Source: Chloroherpetonaceae bacterium (GTDB lineage Bacteria; Bacteroidota; Chlorobiia; Chlorobiales; Chloroherpetonaceae). From it: a stretch of 64,000 bases of DNA. The stretch covers positions 1 through 64,000 of the forward strand of contig JANQGG010000060.1 in assembly GCA_028277445.1 (NCBI GenBank), read 5' to 3'. Below the pieces are notes generated by a model, which was not told where the DNA came from, made no database searches, and saw only the letters and a program-made list of their open reading frames with translations. Each line of letters opens with the position of its first letter. Position 1 is the first letter of the stretch. This document shows, piece by piece, positions 17,760-28,391 of this stretch. Made by a program: the position numbers and the translations under genes.

Positions 17760-20621
17760 TTAAAACGATACACTGATACCAAGTTTAAACTGACGCGCAG
17801 GGCCAAAATGATCCGGGTTTCGCTCCTGCTCATGATAATGATCCCGATACGCTTTTTCAATTGCCGGTCGCTGGGCGACTTGAATTTGGGGATCCTGTAT
17901 GCGCTGAACAAATCCTTCAATTCGCTCCGAAAATTCCGGCGTTCCCGAAAAACCTGCCTTGCCAGCCTCGCCGGTGGTTTCATACACCCGGCGCTCATTT
18001 TTTATATTCAAAATGTTTATCCCAATGAGATATACCGTTACATACCGACCGTACCCCAATTGAAAGGCTTTTGAAAGCTTCATATCCAATTGATGATGCC
18101 AGGAAGCCGACTCGGCGTTTTTTGTAGCCGTTGAGATCAACTCCGGGCTGGTAAGATCGGTAACCGGGTCATAGCTTAACGCTCTTGGGGTATAAACCAC
18201 CCCGCTCATCACCTGGTACATGAACGAAAGATTGAGCTGCTCCTTGAGCTGAACATCGGCATTGAATGTAGCCACATGCCTGCGATCAAAATCCAGCGGA
18301 TGCACCGTGTTTGGAATGGCATCCGAAACCAACTGCGAATTATAATCCGGGGAAAACCGCCTTAGAAAATCGAACAATTCATCGGGCGTGGTGTTCGTGC
18401 CAGTCGCATATTGAAGCGTATAAGTTCCCCGAAGTTTTACATGTTGCCATCGCCGGGTTTCAAACGAGAGTTCAAGCCCTTTGATGGTTCCGAAATCGGC
18501 ATTGCCATAGATGTAACGCCCAGGGAGACTTCCATCTTCAAGCGGTTCCAAAAAAACGGTTTGTATCAGATCGCGGGTTTGCTTATAAAACACGGTGATA
18601 TCGAACCACAATCCTGCGTATGGCTCAAGTTGCACACCGATTTCGTATGTGGTTGTTTTTTCAGGCTTCAAGTTCGGATTTGGAGCGCTCACCAACCTTA
18701 GCCCTCTTCCGCCTTGCATGTATCGTTTCATGAGCGCATCGCCGGCGAACATAAACCGTAATGGCGGCATTTGTGCGTATCGTCCCAAATGTGCGTGAAA
18801 CATCAACCCCTTGAAAGCAAGTAATTTTAATGAAACACGGGGCTGAAACTCCAACCTGGCCGAGCTTTGGGCATAGTTTAACGCCGATGTTCCTTCAATA
18901 AACGGATTTTTAAGGTCTTTTATGGTTAAGGTATTGGGGTCGAAATAATCCAGCCGAAATCCAACATTCAATCCGAAATTATCTTTATACAGGTGATCTT
19001 GAACATACATTCCGGCTAAAAATGGATGTTGAACGCCATCGGTTTCGGGATTTCTCCAATCAGGATGCAGCACCAAAAACTCATCCAGCACCGGACTTCC
19101 AATATCGGAAGGATCGTAACCCACAATGTTTAGCGTTGGGTCGTTATCCGGCAGTACTTCCGGTTGAAATTCGGCGATTTTCAGGCTGTAGGTTCGAAAA
19201 AAGCCGCCCATCTGAAGATTGTGTTCGTTCCAAAAGCCTTCCAAATCCAAACGGCCTTCCAAATAACTGACCGATTCACGCCAATATGCGCCGTATGGAT
19301 TTCCAGGAAGATTTACCAGGCCAAATGCATCCGTACCAATGGATACATTTTCACGGTATCGCTCAAAATCCCGCCAAAATCTGTTATCGCCTACTTCCTG
19401 CGTTTCATCATAATAATTGGCTTGCGCCGTTAAAAACAGGTTTGAAGATAGCAGTCGGTTAAACCTTAAATACGCCTGCCGGACGTTTGTTTCCTTTCGC
19501 CCGGAATTTTCAGCGCTGTTTTCGTTGGAAAACGAATAACCGGTAATGTCGCCTTGGGAATTCGTCACAATCTTAGCGTGTCGGTTATAGGAGCGTTTTA
19601 CGGAAAACAGGTCTTGGTTGCCAAAATGGTAAAGTGCGCCAAGCGTCAAGGACGAGTTTTGATTAGGGCGATAGGCCATTTTCAGAAAAGCCTGGCGCTG
19701 TTCAAATCCTGCGCCATCGCGCTCAGAAAATCCAAAAGCAGGGGAGGTGTCGCCGGTACGTTCAACATTGACGCTGCCTAAAAACGAGAGGGATTTAAAC
19801 GACGGGTATACCGGACCGCTAAATACGGCCGAAAGCTTACGAGCGCCATAGCCACCGGCATCCGTAAGCGCATCAATAACGCCAACGTATTGATCTTCGG
19901 AGGGCGATTTGGTCATAATGTGCATGACCCCGGAAAGCGCATTGCCGTATCGGGCATTAAAACCGGATTTTAAGACTATCTCTTCCATCCAACGTGCATC
20001 AAAATTCATAGGCACGGTATAATCCAAAGGGCTATTTTGCAAAATCCCGTCAAAATAAATGGCCGCTTCTCCCAAGCGTCCGCCGCGAACATAAAACAAT
20101 TCGGGATCACGCGAATCGGAAATCACCCCCGAAGATAAGCCTGCAACGGTATAGGCATCCTGGTAGGGCAATCTTGAAATGGCTTCTTTTGAAAAATGCA
20201 TGGTCTTTTCCATCATGCCCTGCTCGTCATCAACCGTTGATGATGTGATGACAACTTCAGCAACTTTTGCAACCACCGGGGAAAGCAATAGGGTTTTCCA
20301 TACCGGCTCACCAGGCAACACAAGAACATTATGATACTGTTTGTTGTGGTACCCATCTTTTTTGATAACTAACGTTTGCATACCGACCGGGATATGAAAC
20401 AAATTGAATCGCCCCAATGAATCTGATATTGCCCATTGGAAACGATCCTTAACTTTAATCCTGGCGTTTGAAAGAGGCCTGCCGATTAGGCTATCCAAAA
20501 CAATACCTTGGATGCGCCCAACGGTTTTTGCTGAAACTGAAGCCGGGTTTATATAATGAAGGATACCGGCTAAAATAATTAACGAAAACCAACGAACATG
20601 AGGTAGTTTTGTTAAGTGCAT
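17760..20621 (-). CDS. TonB-dependent receptor with N-terminal carboxypeptidase-regulatory-like domain
   Basis: The 953-aa protein has a signal peptide. A CarboxypepD_reg-like beta-sandwich follows at ~33-115 (GRIQGIVLDSLIGRPLSNARIKVKD..GYHNKQYHNVLV). The plug domain spans ~130-245 (LPYQDAYTVAGLSSGVISDSRDPELFYVRGGR and the segment to SGFNARYGNALSGVMHIMTKS). A long beta-barrel ends in FKLGISVSF with the aromatic C-terminal residue typical of outer-membrane proteins. It should import a ligand across the outer membrane using TonB-ExbBD energy; the ligand cannot be read from sequence. It sits second in the minus-strand operon between two T9SS-tailed genes. Confidence 0.9.
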   Translation of the reverse strand: MHLTKLPHVRWFSLIILAGILHYINPASVSAKTVGRIQGIVLDSLIGRPLSNARIKVKDRFQWAISDSLGRFNLFHIPVGMQTLVIKKDGYHNKQYHNVLVLPGEPVWKTLLLSPVVAKVAEVVITSSTVDDEQGMMEKTMHFSKEAISRLPYQDAYTVAGLSSGVISDSRDPELFYVRGGRLGEAAIYFDGILQNSPLDYTVPMNFDARWMEEIVLKSGFNARYGNALSGVMHIMTKSPSEDQYVGVIDALTDAGGYGARKLSAVFSGPVYPSFKSLSFLGSVNVERTGDTSPAFGFSERDGAGFEQRQAFLKMAYRPNQNSSLTLGALYHFGNQDLFSVKRSYNRHAKIVTNSQGDITGYSFSNENSAENSGRKETNVRQAYLRFNRLLSSNLFLTAQANYYDETQEVGDNRFWRDFERYRENVSIGTDAFGLVNLPGNPYGAYWRESVSYLEGRLDLEGFWNEHNLQMGGFFRTYSLKIAEFQPEVLPDNDPTLNIVGYDPSDIGSPVLDEFLVLHPDWRNPETDGVQHPFLAGMYVQDHLYKDNFGLNVGFRLDYFDPNTLTIKDLKNPFIEGTSALNYAQSSARLEFQPRVSLKLLAFKGLMFHAHLGRYAQMPPLRFMFAGDALMKRYMQGGRGLRLVSAPNPNLKPEKTTTYEIGVQLEPYAGLWFDITVFYKQTRDLIQTVFLEPLEDGSLPGRYIYGNADFGTIKGLELSFETRRWQHVKLRGTYTLQYATGTNTTPDELFDFLRRFSPDYNSQLVSDAIPNTVHPLDFDRRHVATFNADVQLKEQLNLSFMYQVMSGVVYTPRALSYDPVTDLTSPELISTATKNAESASWHHQLDMKLSKAFQLGYGRYVTVYLIGINILNIKNERRVYETTGEAGKAGFSGTPEFSERIEGFVQRIQDPQIQVAQRPAIEKAYRDHYHEQERNPDHFGPARQFKLGISVSF

Positions 20622-20657
20622 GTAACCTGGTCTAAAATTTAATCCCAGCGCAACCGA

Positions 20658-22445
20658 TCATTTCACAAGAACCATTTTGCGCGTTTGCGCGCCCTCTCCA
20701 ACCGCATTCAAACGCAACCAATATACCCCGCTTGCCAGCGATTTTCCATTCAGGTTTAATTGGTAGGTGCCTTTCCGCTGACGCTCGTTCACCAAAGTCT
20801 TCACGTTTCGCCCAAGCATATCATAGATATTTAATTGAACAAACGCCGGTTTGGTTAAACTGTAACGAACGGTTGTTGTGGGATTAAATGGATTCGGATA
20901 ATTTTGATACAAATGAAACGACTCTGCAAACGGGTTTATGCGTTGAACCACACCGCTTGTTCCATAAATTATTTTTGCAAAAATAAGTTGCGCTTCCGTA
21001 ACGCTTGTTTCACCACGAATGCCAGATCCCGGCTCGGAATCTTCCTGATACACCACATACACGTGGTTAGGCGGATTGTGTTTGGCTACGGATGGATAAC
21101 GATAATCGGTCAGCGTATCGGTTTCAATCAAGAATGGCTCAGTCCAGGTATTACCGCCGTCATCAGACATGGTGTAACAGAGGGTATAGTAGTTATATTC
21201 CGATTTGGCTTTGCTAGGTCTTGCCACCTGAAACACACAGTGCAGATTTCCATTGGCATCCGTGCCAATAGAAGGGTAATCCATCGGAAAAGTATTGGCC
21301 TGTGGATTTCCACCATTTGGCATACCCTGACCGTCCCATGACGGTCCAAACAAACTTTGCATCTCGGCCGGGCCGGCTACCGGCGAAAATCCATCCGATG
21401 GCGACCAGTGCCAAATACCCATGCCAGTTGTATCTACTGCCCATCTCTCCACAATATCATCAAAATAAGGCTTGGCTGAAGAAAAAATCAGGTGAAGTTC
21501 TTCATTGATATAAACCCCATCGCACCCGACATATGTCCCGATCGTATCGCCATTGAAAACCGTTGGATACGGCGTTATGGGTGTAAAATCCGGGAAAGTT
21601 TTGCCCGAATCCAGTGATTCCGAATAACTCAATGTTAAATCATCCTCCACATCAATGTGGTACATGGCTACTTTCTCTAAACTTTTGGATTGCGCCATGC
21701 CATAATAGCCAAAGCTGAGTAAAGAATTTTCATCGTCATCATGCAACGGCCCAATAAAAGCGCCAAATTCATTTGAAACAGGATCATATTCCGTATAAAA
21801 CGTTGTAAAATCCGGCCACTGTTGGTTAACCATCATCCATGCTTTTGAGCCATCGCGGCTTGCCAGAATTTTAGGCCATATTGGTTCCGTGGTTGAAAAT
21901 TGTGTGGTATCGGTATAGACCAGGTCAAAAAAACCGGACAATTGGATTTCCTCTTTAAATAAAAGGGTTTGCAAACCGGTTCCGGGATCCATGTGCCCAA
22001 CAATCAATGGAAAACCGCTTCCCTTCCCATCCGGCAAAAAAGAGATTGCCGGTAATCGCTGATCTACATTTATATTGCCAACAGGCACAACTGTAGATGA
22101 CCATGTTTCACCGGCATCTAAGCTATATGTGTAGGCAATCCGGCGTGTTGCTGACGGATTATTCTTATCCAAGGAAATCATGTAGACCACAAAAATCTGA
22201 TTCGTATTTTCAGGATTAACGGCAATATATTGAGCCGACGAACCGCCAACCTGAAAATCACAAAACCCTTTTAAACTGGTTTCATTTCGGGTCTCTACCT
22301 GAACACCAAATGATGATTGTATAAATGATGTGTTTTGAGCATAAAGTGGAATGTATGTCATTAAAGTTAGCAGCAGCAGAATAAACATCCCCCTCTTCAA
22401 ATTATCAAAGGGGAAGTTAACTCGTAGTTTTTGTGTGCTATTCAT
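20658..22445 (-). CDS. Secreted sialidase-like (Asp-box/BNR) protein with T9SS sorting domain
   Basis: The 595-aa product has an N-terminal hydrophobic signal (RGMFILLLLTLMTYIPLYAQ) and BNR/Asp-box motifs such as SLDAGETWSSTV, SLDSGKTFPDF and SDDGGNTWTEPF, marking a six-bladed sialidase-type propeller. The tail from NPFAESFHLYQNYPNPFNPTTTVRYSL to SGVYWLRL...TRKMVLVK is a canonical type A T9SS sorting domain. Whether it is a glycosidase is uncertain because no arginine triad is evident. It is the first gene of the four-gene operon (36 bases before the TonB receptor), transcribed divergently from pnp. Confidence 0.8.
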   Translation of the reverse strand: MNSTQKLRVNFPFDNLKRGMFILLLLTLMTYIPLYAQNTSFIQSSFGVQVETRNETSLKGFCDFQVGGSSAQYIAVNPENTNQIFVVYMISLDKNNPSATRRIAYTYSLDAGETWSSTVVPVGNINVDQRLPAISFLPDGKGSGFPLIVGHMDPGTGLQTLLFKEEIQLSGFFDLVYTDTTQFSTTEPIWPKILASRDGSKAWMMVNQQWPDFTTFYTEYDPVSNEFGAFIGPLHDDDENSLLSFGYYGMAQSKSLEKVAMYHIDVEDDLTLSYSESLDSGKTFPDFTPITPYPTVFNGDTIGTYVGCDGVYINEELHLIFSSAKPYFDDIVERWAVDTTGMGIWHWSPSDGFSPVAGPAEMQSLFGPSWDGQGMPNGGNPQANTFPMDYPSIGTDANGNLHCVFQVARPSKAKSEYNYYTLCYTMSDDGGNTWTEPFLIETDTLTDYRYPSVAKHNPPNHVYVVYQEDSEPGSGIRGETSVTEAQLIFAKIIYGTSGVVQRINPFAESFHLYQNYPNPFNPTTTVRYSLTKPAFVQLNIYDMLGRNVKTLVNERQRKGTYQLNLNGKSLASGVYWLRLNAVGEGAQTRKMVLVK

Positions 22446-22610
22446 ACCATTATGCGTATCATTTTGTATTTAATTGCTTTTTACATAAGAACATTCATGT
22501 TGAAAATGATAAATCTTAATCAGAAAAATACTTATATTGCGAGATTAGTTAATAATAACATGCAATTTGTATAAAAAAACAAACTTCATTTTAAAGAAAG
22601 GCTTCAAAAC

Positions 22611-24794
22611 ATGGTCTTTACCAAAGAAATTGACTTGGGACAAGGAAAAATTTTAAAAATTGAAACAGGTCGAATGGCAAAACAAGCTGATGGTGCTGCA
22701 ATTGTGACATTAGAAGAAACGATGGTTTTAGCTACGGTGGTTTCCAAAAAAGAAACCCCGGCTCCCGGTCAAGATTTTTTCCCATTGCAAGTTGAGTATA
22801 GAGAAAAGTATTCCGCTGCCGGTAAATTTCCCGGTGGATTCATTAAACGAGAAGGTCGCCCTTCTGAAAAAGAAATCTTAAGCGCCAGACTCATAGATCG
22901 TGCCTTACGACCACTCTTCCCTCATGGTTACTATCACGATACACAAATCATTATTTCAGTTATTTCGTCAGATCAGCTCAACGATGCCGATGTACTCGGC
23001 GGTATTGCCGCTTCGGCTGCGCTCATGGTTTCCGATGTCCCGTTTGATGAACCGATGTCGGAAGTTCGTGTCGGACGAATAGACGGGCAGTATCTCATCA
23101 ATCCCCACGTTCAGGAACTCGAAGAAAGCGATATTGATATTAGCATTGGCGGTACTGCCAATACCATTTGTATGTTGGAAGGTGAAATGAAAGAAATTTC
23201 CGAAGCAGAAATGGTTGAGGCCATTAAATTCGGTCACGATGTAATTAAGAATATATGTGCCTCGCAAATTGAGTTAAGAGCCGAGGCCGGTAAATCTAAA
23301 CGAGAATTCATTCCGCCATCCATTCCCGACGACCTGAAAACTCAAATTCAGGAAGCATGCCAAACAAAATTACGCGACCTGGCTTACGAACCACTTTCCA
23401 AAGAAGAGCGTGCTGAAAAAACATCGGAAATCTACAGCCAAACCACGGATACGCTTCTAGCAAAATTTAAAGAAGAGATAACCGATGAAATGATAGATGC
23501 CGACCCTGAAAAAGCCAAGTATCTCAATGAAAAGATCATCAAAGATTACATTCACGATATTGAAAAGGCGGTCATGCGCCAAATGATCCTTTCCGATAGT
23601 AAACGTTTGGACGGCCGCGCGCTTGATGAAGTTCGCCCGATCAGCATCGATCTCGGCCTGATTCCACGCGCACACGGTTCGGCGCTTTTTACACGCGGCG
23701 AAACTCAGGCGCTGGTAACGCTTACACTCGGCACCAAAAAAGATGTTCAGCTTACCGATACGTTATTTGAGGATGCCGACAAACGATTCATGCTTCACTA
23801 TAACTTCCCTCCTTTTTCGGTTGGTGAAACCGGTCGTGTTGGTGGGGTAAGTCGTCGTGAAGTAGGTCATGGAAACCTGGCTGAACGAGCCATCAAAATG
23901 GTTATCCCGGAAGAAAATGATTTCCCTTATACCATTCGAGTGGTTTCGGATATTTTGGAATCTAACGGCTCATCATCTATGGCTTCGGTTTGTGGCGGCA
24001 CGCTCTCGGCAATGGATGGCGGCGTTCCGCTAAAACATCCGGTTGCCGGAATTGCAATGGGACTCATTAAAGAAGGGGATGAGTTTGCCGTTCTCTCCGA
24101 CATTTTAGGCAACGAAGATCACCTGGGCGATATGGACTTTAAAGTGGCCGGAACTACCGAAGGCATCACGGCTTGCCAAATGGATATTAAAATTGACGGC
24201 CTGGATTATAGCATTTTGGAAAAAGCCCTTGAACAAGCCCGTCAGGGACGATTCCATATTTTGGATGTCATGAACAAAGCCATTAGCGAGCCTCGTACCG
24301 AACTGGCTAAATATGCGCCACGCCTGACAACCATCCAGATTCCACCGGATGCCATTGGCGCTGTTATTGGCAAAGGCGGCGAAACCATTCGCACCTTAAC
24401 GGCTGAAACCGAAACCGAAATTGATATCGCCGATGATGGCACGGTTACCATTGCTTCAAGCTCGGCTGAAGGCACTGCAGCTGCCGTAAATGCCATTAAC
24501 CTGCTGGTTTCTGATCCCGAAGTTGGTGTTGTTTATAATGGTAAGGTTAAAGAAGTTCGCGATGAACTTGGCGCTATTATTGAATTTATGCCAAACTATA
24601 CCGGTCTGTTGCACATCTCGGAAATTTCTCATGAACGCGGCATTAAACCGAGCTCGATGTTAAAAGTCGGGCAAAAAGTGTCGGTAAAGCTCATTCGTAT
24701 TTCCAAAGATCCGAAAGACCCGCGTCGCCAGCGCTATGCGCTTTCCATCAAAGCGCTTCAGCAGAAAACAGAGGCTCAAAGCACTGGAAGCTGA
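22611..24794 (+). CDS. pnp: Polynucleotide phosphorylase
   Basis: PNPase degrades RNA 3'-5' using phosphate and can add tails. The 727-aa protein has the full architecture: first RNase PH domain (residues ~10-140, e.g. [39 protein letters not shown]), helical linker, and second RNase PH domain (~310-540, RSDGRALDE-like [49 protein letters not shown]). A KH domain follows at ~560-610 ([15 protein letters not shown]) and an S1 domain at ~625-695 (VYNGKVKEV...[13 protein letters not shown]). A strong terminator follows. Confidence 0.98.
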   Translation: MVFTKEIDLGQGKILKIETGRMAKQADGAAIVTLEETMVLATVVSKKETPAPGQDFFPLQVEYREKYSAAGKFPGGFIKREGRPSEKEILSARLIDRALRPLFPHGYYHDTQIIISVISSDQLNDADVLGGIAASAALMVSDVPFDEPMSEVRVGRIDGQYLINPHVQELEESDIDISIGGTANTICMLEGEMKEISEAEMVEAIKFGHDVIKNICASQIELRAEAGKSKREFIPPSIPDDLKTQIQEACQTKLRDLAYEPLSKEERAEKTSEIYSQTTDTLLAKFKEEITDEMIDADPEKAKYLNEKIIKDYIHDIEKAVMRQMILSDSKRLDGRALDEVRPISIDLGLIPRAHGSALFTRGETQALVTLTLGTKKDVQLTDTLFEDADKRFMLHYNFPPFSVGETGRVGGVSRREVGHGNLAERAIKMVIPEENDFPYTIRVVSDILESNGSSSMASVCGGTLSAMDGGVPLKHPVAGIAMGLIKEGDEFAVLSDILGNEDHLGDMDFKVAGTTEGITACQMDIKIDGLDYSILEKALEQARQGRFHILDVMNKAISEPRTELAKYAPRLTTIQIPPDAIGAVIGKGGETIRTLTAETETEIDIADDGTVTIASSSAEGTAAAVNAINLLVSDPEVGVVYNGKVKEVRDELGAIIEFMPNYTGLLHISEISHERGIKPSSMLKVGQKVSVKLIRISKDPKDPRRQRYALSIKALQQKTEAQSTGS

Positions 24795-24822
24795 TTTTCG
24801 GACTTTTAAATTTCCAAGCGTT

Positions 24823-24861
24823 AAAACTCACTTCTCTTTCCCAAGGGAGGTGAGTTTTTTA
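24823..24861 (+). terminator. Terminator after pnp
   Basis: The stem AAAACTCAC/GTGAGTTTT, extended inward by wobble-containing pairs, is followed by a T run, 28 bases after the pnp stop. The downstream arm also contains a GGGAGG sequence 20 bases before the next ATG. Confidence 0.85.
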
Positions 24862-24870
24862 TTTTAAGGC

Positions 24871-25665
24871 ATGCAAAAATTGCCTCTACATATTGGCGTT
24901 ACCGAATGCTCTTCATCCGGGCCGCGCAGCCATAAAAAAACCATGGAGTACATCAACTGGTTAAAAAGCGTTGAGCGTGAAGGTTTTGAGCTAAACTGCC
25001 ATATCATTGCCACATCCAAGGCATCTCAAAACACTTATCCGAAGGTTGATCTGGCCAGATTGGATGCCGTTGTGTTTTCCGGTGGCGATGATATTTCTCC
25101 GGAGAATTTAGGACTTCAACTTTCCGAAGACGAAATAAAGTCGTGCAACCTGATCCCCGAACCCGAGCGCGATGCCATTGAGTTTCATGTTGCTGAATCT
25201 TGCCTCAAATTCAACCTTCCCATTCTTGGCATTTGCCGGGGTATGCAGGTGATCAATGTATTTTTAGGCGGCGGCATTTATTTGGATCACACCTTTGACT
25301 ACCCAAATGCTTTTGATCATCAACGCCTTTCACAGGAAGAAAGCAGCTATCATCCTATCAAAACTCAAAAAGCCTCATTTTTAAACCATGTGATCGGCCA
25401 AACCGGGGACAACCTGGTTAGCAGTCGCCATCACCAATCCGTAAAAGCGCCGGGCAAGGGACTGAAAATCGCAGCAACCGCTCAAGATGGCGTAATTGAA
25501 GCGTTGGAATCTGTGGATCGTTCCGCCCCCATTTGGCTGGTGCAGTGGCATCCCGAACGTATGTGGTTAGAAAGCCGGTTGTTTAACAAACCCGAGCTGG
25601 ATAATGCGTGTTCGAAGGGGTTGGCTGATTCATTTGTCGGAAAAGTTTGGGAACACAAAGATTAA
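24871..25665 (+). CDS. Class I glutamine amidotransferase-like hydrolase, gamma-glutamyl-GABA hydrolase (PuuD/peptidase C26) family
   Basis: The 264-aa protein has the catalytic triad of the family: Cys122 in LGICRGMQVINVFLGGG, and His227 and Glu229 in VQWHPERMW. GGDDISPENLG (residue ~71) and SSRHHQSVKAPG are also characteristic. Members hydrolyse gamma-glutamyl amides such as gamma-glutamyl-GABA or act in related glutamyl metabolism. The gene stands alone between pnp and a convergent transporter, with no polyamine genes nearby, so the substrate remains open. Confidence 0.88.
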   Translation: MQKLPLHIGVTECSSSGPRSHKKTMEYINWLKSVEREGFELNCHIIATSKASQNTYPKVDLARLDAVVFSGGDDISPENLGLQLSEDEIKSCNLIPEPERDAIEFHVAESCLKFNLPILGICRGMQVINVFLGGGIYLDHTFDYPNAFDHQRLSQEESSYHPIKTQKASFLNHVIGQTGDNLVSSRHHQSVKAPGKGLKIAATAQDGVIEALESVDRSAPIWLVQWHPERMWLESRLFNKPELDNACSKGLADSFVGKVWEHKD

Positions 25666-25793
25666 TTAAACTTTTTGCATTAGCAAATTCGATAGGCATT
25701 GTTTCAAAAATTTAGTGCAGAAGTTTTGGAGTAGCAGTTGGTTTACATGACAAATATTTAACAGACAAGTTTTTGTAAAATTTCTTAATGAAC

Positions 25794-25820
25794 TATCCCG
25801 GGGCAAAGCCTCGAGGTATT
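25794..25820. repeat. Imperfect palindrome between convergent genes
   Basis: TATCCCGGGGC-AAA-GCCTCGAGGTA folds into a stem of about ten pairs with one mismatch and a 3-base loop, set in AT-rich sequence. It lies between the ends of the amidotransferase and DASS genes. It could be a bidirectional terminator or a REP-like palindrome; similar GC-rich palindromes are dispersed in many genomes. Confidence 0.5.
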
Positions 25821-25851
25821 CTTTAGACTAATAAAATTAACATACCCCCGC

Positions 25852-27399
25852 TCACTCTCCGGCTTTCATATCCACCTCTTCAGCCCAAGGCGGCACGACT
25901 GAAGGATCAATATCAAACATCATGGCACCCCAGGTTGTAAAAACAAGCGCCATTGCAATGATCCCAAGAATATTGATGATAAACCCGGCTTTGACCATAT
26001 CAACCATATTCAATTTCCCTGATCCAAACACGACAGCGTTTGGCGGTGTGGCTACCGGGAACATAAACGCCATTGAAGCAGCCAGCGTAACAGGAATCAT
26101 TAAAAACAACGGATGGATTTGTATCTTATTTGAAAGCCCTGCAACAATCGGAAGCATCATTTCGGTGGTGGCGGTGTTGGAAGTAAACTCGGTGAGAAAG
26201 GTCATCATGGTGGTTACCGTAAATAAGAGCCCAAGATCGCTTAAATTTCCGGCAGCAACCAGTCTCTCTCCGATGTAACTCGATAACCCCGACTCAATAA
26301 AACCTTTAGCCAGCGCAAAACCACCGCCAAAGAGCAGCACAATACCCCAGGGAATTTTTGCAATAATCTCCCAGGTAACAAGCCCTTGACGGTTGTCCGA
26401 TTTGGATGAAGGCACCACAAATAGCAAAAATGCCACAAAAATAGCAATCGTACCGTCGTTGATAAATTTTGGGACCGGCATCAGAGAGCTCCAACCGGGA
26501 ATGTGAAGGTCTCCGATAGCAAGCGATTTGCGAAACACCCACAAAAATACAAGCATGATAAATAACACAAACACACGTTTCTGCTCTGAGGTTGTTGGCC
26601 CAAGCGCCAAATATTTTTCTTTAAAAAAAGATTTATTTTCAATGCGCATGCCCTTTCCCGCCGGAAAAAAGAAAAATAGAATCACGAGCGTTAAGACAAA
26701 CATCAACGTGCTGAGCGGCAGGGCAAAAATGAGCCATTCACCAAAAGCTATTTCAGGCGCATTAGGATATATGATTTCCAGGATACGAATAAATGAGAGA
26801 TTTGGCGGCGTACCCACCAGCGTAGCCATACCGCCGATCGAACACGAATAGGCCATACCCAAAAGGATGGCAACCGCATATTTGCCAAGCTTTTCCCGGC
26901 CATGAATCTCTTCCAAAGCCTTGGTTACGGAAAAAATAATCGGGAGCATCATCATGGCTGTGGCAGTGTTAGACATCCACATGGAAAGAAAAGCCGAAGC
27001 CAGCATGAATCCCAAGAGAATTTTGAATGGACTGCCACCAAGCAAGGAGAGAATTTTCAAGGCTATGCGATGATGCAAATCCCATTTTTCCATAGCCAAG
27101 GCCATCATAAATCCGCCAATAAATAAAAAAATCACATAATTGATATAAGAGTCTGAGATGGCCTTACCATCAAGAACACCGAGAGCCGGGAACAAAATCA
27201 AAGGTAACAAGCTTGTCAGGCCAATCGGTATCGCCTCTGTTACCCACAAGATGGCCATATAAAGTGCAATAGAAGCGGTGAGGCTAACCGCCGGGTTTCC
27301 CGGAACCAAATCCAAAAATATGGCCATCATCGCCAATAGGCATGAGGCCAAAATCAGCACGCCATAATTGACGTTTGAAGATTTTTTGATGAAGACCAT
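25852..27399 (-). CDS. DASS/SLC13 family sodium:dicarboxylate (divalent anion) symporter
   Basis: The 515-aa membrane protein has both Ser-Asn-Thr motifs that coordinate Na+ and substrate in this family: WMSNTATAMMMLP in the first half and EFTSNTATTEMMLP in the second. TLVGTPPNLSF and FPVATPPNAVVFGSG are the matching hairpin loops. About twelve hydrophobic spans are evident. Likely substrates are C4-dicarboxylates, citrate or sulfate. The gene is transcribed divergently from the CPBP protease gene. Confidence 0.93.
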   Translation of the reverse strand: MVFIKKSSNVNYGVLILASCLLAMMAIFLDLVPGNPAVSLTASIALYMAILWVTEAIPIGLTSLLPLILFPALGVLDGKAISDSYINYVIFLFIGGFMMALAMEKWDLHHRIALKILSLLGGSPFKILLGFMLASAFLSMWMSNTATAMMMLPIIFSVTKALEEIHGREKLGKYAVAILLGMAYSCSIGGMATLVGTPPNLSFIRILEIIYPNAPEIAFGEWLIFALPLSTLMFVLTLVILFFFFPAGKGMRIENKSFFKEKYLALGPTTSEQKRVFVLFIMLVFLWVFRKSLAIGDLHIPGWSSLMPVPKFINDGTIAIFVAFLLFVVPSSKSDNRQGLVTWEIIAKIPWGIVLLFGGGFALAKGFIESGLSSYIGERLVAAGNLSDLGLLFTVTTMMTFLTEFTSNTATTEMMLPIVAGLSNKIQIHPLFLMIPVTLAASMAFMFPVATPPNAVVFGSGKLNMVDMVKAGFIINILGIIAMALVFTTWGAMMFDIDPSVVPPWAEEVDMKAGE

Positions 27400-27520
27400 A
27401 ACTATTTAATTTTAGAAAAACGCAAGATATTGTGTTTCTGCAGATTCATTTTTATTTATGATGACAGACTTTTTGGCTTAGACGATATATTAATTCGCTA
27501 ATAAAATACATTCTTCCACA

Positions 27521-28357
27521 ATGGCCATATTTGTTTCGGAAAACGATACGCATCCTCAATTCACGCGCATCTTTCAAGCAGGGTTATTTCTGTATGTCGT
27601 CAGCATATCATTATTTATACCTATGGTCTCTGTGGAACCATGCATGCAAGCCCTACTAACGCTAACCGCATGCGCTGCAGGCATTACAATTTATTATAAA
27701 AACCCTTCATTGTTTGTGCCTGCACTGTTCTTTTTGATCCATACCGTATTATTTCCAATATCTATATATATTTTAAAACGTTATGCTATTAATTTTCCCC
27801 AACTCTATTTTCTGCCTTCGATCATTATCTATGTGGCGATCATTTTAAAAATTCATGCATTCAGAACAAAGGTCACTTGGTTAAACCTCGGACGATTGGA
27901 TAAACTCACCGTGGCGCTGATGTTTAGCATGAGTCTTTTAACCGCACTTTCATTACTCATTTGGGCAGTGTTCATAAAAAAGGATTTAAGCGAATTTCAA
28001 GCCTTTATTCCTGATATTCCTTTAAGCCTGCTTATGCTGTATGGACTCATGTTCCCTCTTTTCAATGCACTCTTTGAAGAGTTCATGGCACGGGCCGTTT
28101 TGTATGATGGATTTTATCGTCTTTTTAAGAACATTGGCTTTGTCATTTTATGGCAAGCCGTTGTGTTTTCCCTTTGGCATGTTCAGGGATTTCCGGGAGG
28201 CGTGGTTGGCGTAGTAATGGTTTTTATCTGGTCGGTGCTTTTAGGGGCTATCCGCTATCGTTCCGGGGGTATGCTTGCGCCATACATAGCTCATGTTTTG
28301 GCTGATCTCTCCATTGCTTTGATTGTATTTGCTTTAGTAATTTTCCCTCAATTCTAA
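27521..28357 (+). CDS. CPBP (CaaX-like) family intramembrane glutamic endopeptidase
   Basis: The 278-aa protein has about eight membrane spans and the Abi/CPBP signatures: E186-E187-x-x-x-R191 in LFEEFMARAVLYDGFYR, His220 in SLWHVQGFPGG, and His258 in APYIAHVLADLS. The last motif has Asp262 where many homologues have Asn. Members are membrane proteases related to CaaX prenyl protease Rce1; bacterial roles include peptide maturation and self-immunity. Two isoprenylcysteine methyltransferase-like genes occur elsewhere in the window, but no prenylated substrate is visible. Confidence 0.85.
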   Translation: MAIFVSENDTHPQFTRIFQAGLFLYVVSISLFIPMVSVEPCMQALLTLTACAAGITIYYKNPSLFVPALFFLIHTVLFPISIYILKRYAINFPQLYFLPSIIIYVAIILKIHAFRTKVTWLNLGRLDKLTVALMFSMSLLTALSLLIWAVFIKKDLSEFQAFIPDIPLSLLMLYGLMFPLFNALFEEFMARAVLYDGFYRLFKNIGFVILWQAVVFSLWHVQGFPGGVVGVVMVFIWSVLLGAIRYRSGGMLAPYIAHVLADLSIALIVFALVIFPQF

Positions 28358-28391
28358 CCCGGATATTGTTGTTTAAAGTTCAACAATGAGA

